This document shows, in pieces, positions 55,061 to 64,000 of a stretch of DNA of 64,000 nucleotides. A model generated the notes under the pieces. The model was given only the letters and a program-made list of their open reading frames with translations. It searched no databases and had not been told where the DNA came from. The stretch comes from Ailurus styani (taxonomy: Eukaryota; Chordata; Mammalia; Carnivora; Ailuridae), in assembly GCA_002007465.1 (NCBI GenBank), contig LNAC01001237.1, forward strand, positions 24,260-88,259, in the 5' to 3' direction. Both the position numbers and the translations under genes were made by a program. The stretch's first letter is position 1. Each line of letters starts with the position of its first letter.

Positions 55061-58000
55061 AGTGAATAAAGGGGGAAATCTGCTTGTTGTGTTTTGTAAC
55101 CAAAATGCTGAATACTGCAAGAAGGAGTTGAAATGTAATCAACCAGAGAAAAGCTACGTTAACCGTCTAGGCACAGATCGAGACCAGGAGTTGTTCTTAC
55201 TCCAGGTTTGTGATTCCAGCTGTTCTCCTGACTTGCTAAGAGACTTTTGGAAGGGGGCCACTAGGCTTCAGCTTTTAAGCTTGGAGCTACATGCATGGTG
55301 CTTGGTCTTCCGGCTTTTTATGCGAGGGCAGGGGGCGGTGCTGAAATGTGCACCAGTTCAAACTGGGCTTGACCCGGGTCAGTTACAACTTTCTTATTAG
55401 GTCTCTGAGTCATTACTAACTACATGCCAAACACTAAAAGATATTTTGGAAAGGGATTGTTGGTAGCAAGGCACTATTTCCTGAAACAAATACTTTACAA
55501 TCGGCAATGGCAAAAAAAATGTGGGGATCTGCTTAAAACATTCTGTCAAGATAACGTTGACTCATCCAGAGCCAAGTGCAGGCTACAGTGCCAAAATCAA
55601 GATGGCCACTTCCTAATGACTGCCCTCCTTCCAAATATGCCTTCAGCAACGCTAATCCTGTGAAACACTTGAATACCAAGTCTGCACATTTGAAAAAATT
55701 CCTGAAAAGGAAACCTAGAATTAACTAAACAAAATTTGTTTACTGACACTATTTTAGGATCTACCTATAAGTTTGCAAAAACTTGGCTTAGGGCAAAATT
55801 TGGGTTAATGCAATTGATATAAAGTTATTACTTTGAGAAAGTATAGAACAGCATAGAATATGCTGTGCATGGAATATGCTGAAAATAAAAACTGAAAACA
55901 ATATAAATGACCTAAATAGCCTCAAGTTATCATTCAAGCATGACCCCTGAGACCAAGATAGGTAAAGATACACATTTTAAGGCTAGTTTTACAATTGTGC
56001 TCTGCAACTCAATTGTCCAGCACACAGATTGAAAGTGAGTTACAAATGCTCAAAAGACTCCTATGCATATTTGCCCTGCTGTATTATCCTATCCTTAGTA
56101 TTTTAATATTAAGTTAAATATTCTCTAAGTTTTCTTAAATAGTGACCTGTAAATTTCATCTCTGTCTCAAGATGCTAAGCTCTTTATGGACAAGAGCTAT
56201 AATTTTTACTAACCTTATCACTGAATACAGGGCCTATAGATATTGTCTCAAAAAATGCTTTTTTCACTGAATTCAACAGAAATAATAATCCCTCCATGAA
56301 TCTGAACTAGTAAAGGAAAAATATACTGATACTGGACATGCCAGTTCTATTCTTTGTGGCAACAGTTCTATAAGGAAAGTTGACAAAATTAAACCACTCA
56401 CATATTCACAAGTGAAGAAACTAGGGGGAAACTTATCACCTCCTTTTCAGAATGATAGCAACATGAGTCTCATCTTCTTAGACCATTTCCAAGGAAAGAT
56501 AGTCCTTCCCAGTGAAAATGGAACACTGTAAACAAAAACACACAGGATGCACACACACAGACACAGAAATTTAAAACACACACCTTGATTTAAAACACCA
56601 AATAAACACATGGCAATATATTTAGACCTTAATAACTCATGCTTATGTGATTAGGGTTTATTTTCTACTCTGAGCTTAATAATAATGCTGCTACACACAT
56701 AGCCAAAAAGTTGAATCTTTAGAATATGTGTAGTTTTTCAGAATATGGAGGCTACAACATTCTCCAGTTACCCTTCAACATGTTCCTTATACCAAACTCA
56801 ACAAGATACATCATGCCTGCCTGGTGGACATCATACAATTTAGATTTGCGTAACACCTGTTTAAAACAAATGTCTATTCTTTTCCTTTGTATCTCATGGT
56901 TCAGTTAATTACCAATTCTTGGCATGTTGTCTAGCTTAGCACTAAAAAAGGCATCAAATAATTTTATTAAATCAGTGAGAGCCAAAAGAACTTTAAGTCT
57001 TTTTAATTGATCTTCAAAGAATTGTAGAGAGGCAAAAATTTTAACATTTTTGAAAAGATTGTTCATTGCTCATTATAAGTCATATCTTGTTCCTCAAATA
57101 AATGATCTGGAAGCTCTCTGTGCTCTACATTATCAACAGGTATTTACTATCTTTCTTGAGGTCAGTGAAGGAAACATATTTTGTAAGTCCATACTCATGC
57201 TAACAGTTGCTCAGCCATTTTGACCAGTTTTGCATTCAATGAAAGGGAAAATAAGACAGACAGAGACAGAGACAGAGGCGGTAATCATTAGTGCTGCCCT
57301 TATTTTTACTAATCTTTCCCCTTGCAGGATTGTACTTCCAACACACTATTGGGTGGATGAGACCATGTAATTGTTCTACCCTATGAGTCACGAGTGGAAC
57401 TGATATATGTCATTTTCCAACCAAAGAAAGCAATTTCTAATGCAAAACTTACCAGATTTCTCTCTCCCTGTGACCCACAGCTGCCAACTTTCAAGAAGGT
57501 CGTAGGTCCATCAGTCGGATTTCTGGGCCACAAAAATAAGCACGAGCCCCTGCTGAACTGCAGCTGGCATACACTAACTACATCTGAGGATAAACTGTCA
57601 TTTCCCAGCAATGGGATTTGGGCTGACAGTTGGTTCCTGCAGCACAGCATAGCTTAACCCAACATGCACCTTGTTGTCCTTGGGCTGCCTCCCCTGATGG
57701 AGTCTGGTGCCTGTTCTGCATGTATGTGTGTTTCCCGGACATATTAGCCCATCCAATGTGAGCTCCAGGCCACCTGGTTAAGAGGCACTGCAGTCACTGG
57801 AAGATGGGTGACCTTATTATAACCATTTTGCTGCTTTTACAGGTGCAGCTATCAGTTATGCAGAGGAGTTTCCTTCTTTGTGATAATTTATCTGCAAGCA
57901 CTGGGCAGGAGCATTTTGGTTTTGTTTCTGTTTTTGTTTTTAATTCCTCCCCCTTGACCTCAGAGTGTTGGCAGCTGCTGACCTTTTCAGTTACAAAAGA

Positions 58001-58736
58001 AAAAAAACTCAGCAATTTGAGTTTCTAATTCCTTTATCTGGGAAAAATAGAGCATATCCTTCTCTCTACCAACAGGACTCCAAGTAAACTGCTTCAAAGA
58101 ACAGGCTATCAAAAAAATATCCAGGAAAAGAGAATTCATAACACTTTTTGGCAAGGTATTTAACAGTCTTGATAGCCGGTAAATGCTTCTCAATGTCTAA
58201 CCTGACTCTTCCCTGATATAATGTAAAGTCATTTACCAGTATTCTGGGTTTTATGGAGTTTAAAGCTACCCTAAGTGCCATCTGAATATATTAGTTCTAT
58301 TCGATTCTCAAAAGACTACAAAATGATTTACAATATTACATAATAAATATTTTAAAAATAAGCAATGGAGAAGAAATGGTAGAATGAAAAAAAAGGAGAA
58401 ATGAATAGAATAAGTTCACAAAGCTAGGGCCATAGGATCTGTATTCTTGTTAGAAGTGGAGCAGAAGGTAGTCTCTGCAACTGTCAGCATCTAGTATTGC
58501 AGGGGAAACCTCCCTGCTTCCCTCCACCTGGAGGGACCTCAGAACTGTGTGAGATCTCCCTTCACACCATGGAGTCACACTTGCATGCCCATGCAGTGGG
58601 GGAATGCCTAGTCTTAGGTCCACCTGGCTTCAGATTCCATCCCACATGCACAGGAAGATTTCCCTGCTTGGGACCTTAGCATGTCCACCCCTCTCCACAC
58701 ATATGCACAGTAAGGAAACTTGAAGGAAGAGGAGAA
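55061..58736. other. Unique non-coding DNA
   Basis: About 56150-56270 (agatgctaagctctttatgg, acaagagctataatttttac, atacagggcctatagat) resembles an L2 3' end. A (GACAGA)n-like patch lies at 57254-57279. No gene seen in 3.7 kb. The 112-codon ORF at 55062-55400 has no recognised family. Confidence 0.5.
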
Positions 58737-58876
58737 TGAGGGTTACTGGGGGGTGGGAGGGTACGGATCGGGTGGATGGGTTATGGACATTGGGGAGGGT
58801 TTGTGCTTTGGCGAATGCTGTGAAAGGTGTAAGCCTGATGATTCACAGACATGTACACCTGGGGCGAAAAAAAAAA
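58737..58876 (+). mobile_element. Short 5'-truncated carnivore L1 3' end, sense
   Basis: tgagggttactggggggtgg, gggtggatgggttatggaca, ttggggagggtttgtgcttt, aggtgtaagcctgatgattc and an A tail (58867-58876) match the young L1 3' UTR. It differs at a few positions from the copy at 63130. No convincing target-site duplication found. Confidence 0.92.
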
Positions 58877-59131
58877 TCTGGAATGTCACTTAGATGACCT
58901 CCCTGTCTGTACTTTAATTCTTCATAATGAAAGACAACAGCCCTCCTGAATACAGACAGATGAGAGTGGGAACTCCAACCCTGAAGAGAGGCTCTCCACC
59001 TTCCAGAACAAAGCCTCTATTCTTAGCTTTCACTCTTTCACTTTCCTATTTTGGACTCTGAATTCCGACCCCCCTCACCTCCAGTCTGAAACTCAACAAA
59101 AAATTTGTTTATTGTTTTTTTCCTTCATCCT

Positions 59132-59184
<53 letters not shown>

Positions 59185-60681
59185 CTCAATAGAAGAGTTT
59201 TACTCAGAGCCCCTCGGTTCACTTTTCACACCCTCACACTAACTTGTGGGCTAACCAGTTCTTTTTTCTCTCTCTAGTCCTGACATTAATTCTGGAGTTA
59301 CTGCTCCTCCAGTGTGACTTTACTAGTGGATCAGAAAATGATACAAAATATAAATACAACAATACAAAATAAAACAACATAAATCAAGCCCTAAAACAAA
59401 CCAGCTGAGTCCTTAAACTTTTTCACATGATCTTCACCACAATTTGAGTAAAACAAATTCCTTTAATATACTAGACATTCAATAAATATCCTGTGAATAA
59501 ATGGAAAACTGGATGAATGAATCAAGTCTTTGACATCCTCCCTTCAGTCTCTTTCCTTCAGCACATGCTTCTTAGAAGAATCACTCTCACACTGAATCCC
59601 AGCCAGTGGGTAAAAATGGCAGCTATTTGCATGGAAACTTGTGTGGGCTTCAATTTTATGGAACTTATATTATATTGTGGCTTAGTGAACTACAGGCTTC
59701 ATCCAAGGCAACCAAAGAGACCTCTGCCTATGTAGTGAATTCCTTTGCAAACTACATTTGTAAAATGTAGTTTACAAATTATTGAAAACAATCCATTTGG
59801 AAAATTTTCAGCTGCTATTTTGTTTAAAGATGGAGCACTCAAACTAAAATTAAATCTAAACTCAATATAAACATCCTTTAATAGAGTACCAGTGCTTCAC
59901 CCAAGTCAATCAACTTTTTTTAAGTTGCCATGGAGCAGAGAGAAAATATGAAATACTGAGCAGACAAGTTAAAACAGAACTCTCCATTGTCCCTGGTATA
60001 AAAGATGGCACTGCCCCGTCAGCAGCTAACAGTTGACAATATATCAAATACACTATAATGATTTGGGGTCTCCTAGAAGCCGACCCCGAGACAAGGACTT
60101 AAATGCTTGTAGTTTACTTAGGATGTGATTCCAAAACACACACAGAGGCAGTAGGAAATCAAGACAGGAAAGAGAGGAAAGTCATCAAAAGAATAAATGA
60201 ATAGTAGCTCATATCAGTCTCCTCTTGGTGCAGATATAGGGAAGACAACTCAGAATTGTGCATTTGAGAGACAAGAAAGCTGGAAGATTTATTCACCAGC
60301 TCTCTTCTCTAGTTTGTTGAGCATCCTCCTGGATGTTACCATCCTCAGGATGCCCTGGATCAAAGAGGCATCTGTCAGCTCTTCGTCTGAGCTGACCCTG
60401 TCCGGGCACCCACAGCTTCTGCTCCACGTACTGCAAGGACAAGGACCTGCTGAGATTATGGTAGTTATGAAACGTTCCCTTGTGAATAAAAATCTCATGT
60501 GATTTTCTGGGCTTGGCTGAGTAAACAACTTCTTCACCCAGTCCTTCATTTTTGTAATTTAAAAGACTTCTCTCAAAGAAAAAAAAATCAGTCTTGCTCT
60601 AAATATCCTCATATACATCTTGAAACTTGAACTGGCAATGTCCTATCTTGGATATCTTCCCATATGTCACAGGTATTTTCT
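58877..60681. other. Unique non-coding DNA with small elements
   Basis: Besides the (AC)n it holds an L2-like end at about 59455-59520 (gacattcaataaatatcctg, ggatgaatgaat), a 35-bp hairpin at 59744-59778 and an unassigned repeat-like patch at 60060-60180 (agtttacttaggatgtgatt). The ORF on the - strand at 60289-60549 (86 codons) is not recognised. Confidence 0.5.
59135..59182. repeat. (AC)24 microsatellite
   Basis: Forty-eight uninterrupted bases of AC. Pure repeats of this length are usually polymorphic. Confidence 0.98.
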
Positions 60682-60920
60682 TTTATTTAATTTTTAAAAA
60701 GATTTTATTTATTTGAGAGTGAGAAAGAGCATGTGTGCCCTCCCCCCATGCACATGCACACGAGTGGTGGGAGGAGCAGACAGAGACCGAGAGAGAGAAT
60801 CCCAAGCAGACCACACTGAGCACAGAGCCGGATGCCGGACTTGATCCAAGAACCCTGAGATCATGACGTGAGCCAAAATCCAGAGTTAGATGCTTAACTG
60901 ACTGAGCCATCCAGGCACCT
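60682..60920 (-). mobile_element. SINEC, antisense, older copy
   Basis: The inverted tail (aaaaagattttatttatttg), a purine body carrying a small CATG/CACA-rich patch (60750-60770), gatgccggacttgatccaag and the inverted head (taactgactgagccatccag) are present. Flanks 60667-60681 and 60921-60935 agree at 13 of 15 bases. Confidence 0.93.
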
Positions 60921-61204
60921 TCATAGGTGTTTTCTGGTAGACATAGAAGATAGGGAGAGGTTAGGGCCCCTGGCTTCACACTTGGCAGATTGGTAGGGGA
61001 AAGCTGGTTCGCTTCGCTGTACAAGAGGTTGTTAGAATCCCTTATGGTGATGGTCCAAAGGACTTCTATGACTCCTCTTTATCTCCTTCTGAGGATGTGT
61101 TTACCTCCTTACATTTTGATTTGACTTTCTGGCCCCTACTGTCTACTCCTCTTTGCTAACTTGTCTTCTTACATAAAATGTTAGGACATATAAAGATGAT
61201 GATA
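60921..61204. other. Unique non-coding DNA
   Basis: No gene or repeat recognised apart from the SINE target duplication at its left end. Confidence 0.6.
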
Positions 61205-61400
61205 TATTTCCATGGCACTTTACATGTTTACACATGCAAGACAAAACAAGCGGACCTTGCTATCCCCAAAATGAGTCTGAAAGATTAATAGAGGAGGTAT
61301 AAAATCTACTTTACAGATAAAGACACAGAGGCTCAGAGAAATTAAACAAATTACTTCAATTAAAAAATGGAGTAATGTTGGTGCTGTATTGCTGTTCTAT
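61205..61400 (+). repeat. MIR SINE
   Basis: tggcactttacatgtttaca, ggtataaaatctactttaca, gataaagacacagaggctca and gagaaattaaacaaattact follow the MIR core. Confidence 0.72.
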
Positions 61401-61479
61401 TCACCAGTAATTTCTTCCACATATTTGAGGGAAAATAACATCAACTTTTACACAAAATTTCCCAAAGAAAAGAAAACAA

Positions 61480-61635
61480 GAGAATAGCAATCTACTCATT
61501 TTATAAGACCAGCACAAATTTCATATAAAAACCCAACAACAAAATCATAGCAAAGGAAATGTATAGACCGATCTCTCCCACAGACAGATGCAAAGATTTT
61601 AAACAATATATTAGCAAAAATCCAGTGTTACATAA
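61480..61635 (+). repeat. Old L1 ORF2 fragment
   Basis: aatgtatagaccgatctctc, gacagatgcaaagattttaa and acaatatattagcaaaaatc correspond to the L1 run 'aattacagaccaatatccc...agatgcaaaaatcctcaacaaaatattagcaaa'. Confidence 0.65.
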
Positions 61636-62113
61636 AGTGTTTCCTTTATTAAAAAATCATTTTTTTCACCAGGACTTTGAATTTAGATTTCTTGTTACAT
61701 TAATGAGCTATTAGGAAATAAACAAATTGCTTTGTTGATCAAAGAAAGCAGACTATTAAAAACCCATCCGTGAGTTTCCTACATGTAGTTGTTTGAAGCA
61801 TTTAAAATATCACAATCTCAATTCCCTCTCTTTCAACCTCTTCCAAATATCCCATCATCTACCAGTGTTTAAGGGCAATGTTTGAAATATATCTCCAATC
61901 TTGACCATATCCTCCATCAGCTCAAGCACTAAAGCTGAACCCAGAGAGATGAGGACTCTTACCTATCAATAATGCACTTGAATCCAGGCACACCAATCTT
62001 CACTTTTAACTTGAGTAAACTCTTGAAATTATTTGGTTTCCTTTCATTACAGATAGAACCATCCGTGGCAAGTGAAAATTTTGTTTTTCATGCCCATCAC
62101 ATTTCTCGAATGT
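61636..62113. other. Unique AT-rich non-coding DNA
   Basis: No gene or nameable repeat. Confidence 0.6.
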
Positions 62114-62123
62114 TTACTCAAAT

Positions 62124-62253
62124 CTTTCTTTCTTTTCTTTATTTAAATTCAATTATTCAACATATAGTACATCATTAGTTTCAGATGTAGTGTTCAGTAA
62201 TTCATCAGTTGCTTATAACACCTGGTGCTCATCACATCACGTGCCCTCCTTAA
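62124..62253 (-). mobile_element. Short 5'-truncated L1 3' end, antisense
   Basis: A tttctttcttttctttattt inverted tail is followed by aaattcaattattcaacata, tagtacatcattagtttcag, gcttataacacctggtgctc and cacgtgccctcct, the inverse of another carnivore L1 3' UTR type. Flanks ttactcaaat (62114-62123) and ttactcgaat (62254-62263) agree at 9 of 10 bases. Confidence 0.92.
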
Positions 62254-62263
62254 TTACTCGAAT

Positions 62264-62486
62264 TCTGTGTTCATGAATTTAAGTCTCTGTTACATCTGCT
62301 TTGTCTTTGACAAAGCTTTCAGGTACCTCTTCTTTTTCTTGGCCATGCCAAACTACACCCCAACCTGTCCCACCAACCTGGTGAACCATGTTTTTATGTT
62401 TCCTACCTCCTCATGCTTTACAAATGGAATGAAGACCAACTCAGTTAAGAGGCTTGTCAAGATCTAAGTGTTGGTAATGGTAAAAC
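62264..62486. other. Unique non-coding DNA
   Basis: Short stretch with an 80-codon ORF crossing from the L1 into this region. It has no recognised family. Confidence 0.55.
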
Positions 62487-62496
62487 AAAAGTCCAG

Positions 62497-62702
62497 GGGC
62501 ACCTAGGTGGCTCAGACAGTTAAGTGGCCAACTCTTGATTTCATCTCACATCATGATCTCAGGGTCAAGCCCGCATCAGACTTGGCACTCAGAAGGGAGC
62601 CAGAGCCTGCTTGAGATTCTCTCTCCCCCTCTGCCCCTCCCCCTGCTTGTGTGCTCTCTCTCTCTCTTTCTCTAAAATAAATAAATAAATCTTAAAAAAA
62701 AA
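62497..62702 (+). mobile_element. SINEC, sense, first of a three-element cluster
   Basis: The head gggcacctaggtggctcaga, box region, CT-rich body ((CT)n near 62655) and an aataaataaataaatcttaa tail are present. Target-like copies aaaagtccag (62487-62496) and aaaggcccag (62703-62712) flank it with two differences. Confidence 0.95.
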
Positions 62703-62712
62703 AAAGGCCCAG

Positions 62713-62925
62713 GGGCACCTGGATGGTTCAGTTGGTTAAGCATCTGGCTGCAGCTCAGGGCACAATCCCAGAGTCCTGGGATTGAGCCCTGCATCAGACT
62801 CCTTGCTCTGCTAGGAGTCTGCTTGTTCTTCTCCCTCCAACCTGCTCATGCCTTTTCTCTCTCTGGCTCTCTGGCTCTCTGGTTCCCTATCTCTCTCTCA
62901 AATAAATAAAACCTTTAAAAAAAAA
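62713..62925 (+). mobile_element. SINEC, sense, second of the cluster
   Basis: The head gggcacctggatggttcagt, box region (ctgcagctcagggcacaatc), a body with (GGCTCTCT)n-like repeats near 62860 and an aataaataaaacctttaaaa tail are present. Its A tail runs straight into L1 sequence at 62926. Confidence 0.95.
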
Positions 62926-63297
62926 GCCATTCGCAACGACATGGATGGAACTGGAGGGTATTATGCTGAGCGAAATAAGTCAATCAGAGAAAGACAATTA
63001 TCATATGATCTCTCTGATATGAGGAACTTGAGGGGCAGGGTGGGGGGTTGTGGGGGGTAGGGAGGGAAAAATAATGAAACAAGATGGGATGGGGAAGGAG
63101 ACAAACCATAAGAGACTTCTAATCTCATAAAACAAACTGAGGGTTACTGGGGGGTGGGAGGGTAGGGATAGGGTGGATGGGTTATGGACATTGGGGAGGG
63201 TTTGTGCTTTGGTGAATGCTGTGAAAGATGTAAGCCTGATGATTCACAGACCTGTACCCCTTGGGCAAATAATAAAAATAAAATTAAAAAAAAAAAA
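62926..63297 (+). mobile_element. Young 5'-truncated carnivore L1 3' end, sense, third of the cluster
   Basis: gccattcgcaacgacatgga, tatgctgagcgaaataagtc and gagaaagacaattatcatat (end of ORF2) are followed by the 3' UTR (aaacaaactgagggttactg, cattggggagggtttgtgct, tgtaccccttgggcaaataa) and an A tail. The 3' UTR carries two G-rich tracts (63032-63067 and 63132-63171) with four or more runs of G, able in principle to form G-quadruplexes. aaaagtccag follows at 63294-63303. Confidence 0.95.
63032..63067 (+). other. G-quadruplex-type motif in the L1 3' UTR
   Basis: Five runs of 3-6 G separated by 1-5 bases (gggg, ggg, gggggg, gggggg, ggg and a final ggg). Polypurine G tracts are a known trait of mammalian L1 3' UTRs. 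The inverted equivalent is where the sequence at 34161 breaks off into N. Confidence 0.75.
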
Positions 63298-63303
63298 GTC
63301 CAG

Positions 63304-63939
63304 TTGTGTCTATTTTACTCACTACCTTATAGGAACCACATTTCTCAATAATTAGTCAGTCTTATGTACTGTTAAATAATTGGTCTAAGTTTAAAATATA
63401 GAATGCAGCTATTTTTTAACAGTAGAAAGGCATTAACATGCTGAATTAATGACAGTTTTCTAATAACGCCTTCAGATGCACATTCAAATGGATAAAATGA
63501 CATCAAATATCTTCTTAGATTAGTTCGAAAAAATTTTATAACATCTTTTTCAGAGGCACTACACAGGTTGATGTGCTCTAAATGCAGACTCCTGTATTTT
63601 ATTATCAATGATCAAAAACTCTAAAAGAGGAATTTTGCCAAAGGAAAAAATATTTTAGATTCTTTGTGGAAGTTTTGCTGTTGTCCCATTGTCCCATTAT
63701 AGTAATATTTTGTTTATAAACACATATATTACTTTAAGATGGTCATGGGAAATTCAGTAAGCCCTTGGATATGCAATTCTTGTTCATTGACATCTGAATG
63801 AATTTTCCTGAAGGATGAACCTTATGTATGTGTGGTAGCATTTGATTAGGTGTTACTCTTCTCTACTGGTATACTGGATATAAATCTCAGTCACAGCATG
63901 GAGATTCTTATACCAATACTGATTATAAAAATACTTCAT
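63304..63939. other. Unique AT-rich non-coding DNA
   Basis: No gene or nameable repeat. Confidence 0.6.
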
Positions 63940-64000
63940 GGGCGCCTGGGTGGCTCAGTGGGTTAAAGCCTCTGCTTTCAAAAAAAAAAAAAAAAAAAAA
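63940..64000 (+). mobile_element. Mustelid-type SINEC head followed directly by poly(A), cut by the window end
   Basis: gggcgcctgggtggctcagt and gggttaaagcctctgctttc match the first 40 bases of the SINE, then only A follows (63980-64000, at least 21 bases). The usual 150 bases of body are missing, unless the poly(A) is a sequencing or masking artefact. Confidence 0.8.

Noticed and set aside
60289..60549. 86-codon ORF on the - strand as a possible small gene or pseudogene
   Set aside because: I cannot match it to a family. Frames shifted by one base look equally plausible, and there is no tail or target duplication. A protein search would settle it.

Overview
This is non-coding nuclear DNA from a carnivoran mammal, most likely a mustelid (mink, ferret, marten or badger group). 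The best clue is the tRNA-Lys-derived SINEC family. Several copies (about 5774, 25753, 37530, 43011 and 63940) have the 'ggcgcctgggtggctcagtgggttaaagcctctgctttc' type of head and a 'gcctgcctctctgcctac' CT-rich body, which I associate with Mustelidae. The other repeats also fit a carnivoran: a young carnivore L1 3' end, older L1M, L2, MIR, MER5A, and MLT1/MLT2 LTRs. I find no intact protein-coding exon, no RNA gene of its own and no prokaryotic or viral gene system. Almost all of the short ORFs lie in repeats or anonymous sequence.

The only gene-derived feature I can name is a broken processed pseudogene of NELFE (negative elongation factor E, also called RDBP) at 13157-14246. It has lost its start codon and carries frameshifts and in-frame stops. 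The Arg-Asp repeat and about 26 other codons are missing. It still shows an A-rich tail and an eroded target-site duplication.

Layout. 1-13 kb: unique AT-rich sequence with a MER5A, L2, a 5'-truncated L1 (3011-3877), an L1 with a SINE set into its own target duplication (5486-5981) and a second small L1 (8213-8327). 13-20 kb: the NELFE pseudogene beside an antisense L1M, then MIR/L2 and another antisense L1M. 20-29 kb: L2/MIR remnants and four SINEs. 29-33 kb: one sense L1M split by a SINE, by an unidentified A-tailed insertion of about 1 kb, and by an MLT1 LTR that holds its own SINE. 33-37 kb: an assembly gap (34162-34274) with an 818-bp sequence present on both sides, then an antisense L1M. 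37-46 kb: mostly unique sequence with two young SINEs and one CpG-rich patch (38373-38622). 46.7-48.9 kb: a degenerate tandem array with a period of about 60-70 bp, split by an MLT2 LTR. 49-64 kb: unique sequence with an MLT1, several MIRs, an (AC)24 microsatellite, and a SINE-SINE-L1 cluster near the right end.

Family names come from recognising consensus-like sequence by eye, not from a database search. Boundaries without a target-site duplication are approximate. I see no previously undescribed biological system. The points most worth checking are the duplication around the gap, the degenerate tandem array, the unidentified retroposed insert at 30971-31969, and the 29-bp near-identical segment shared by 10470 and 12214.
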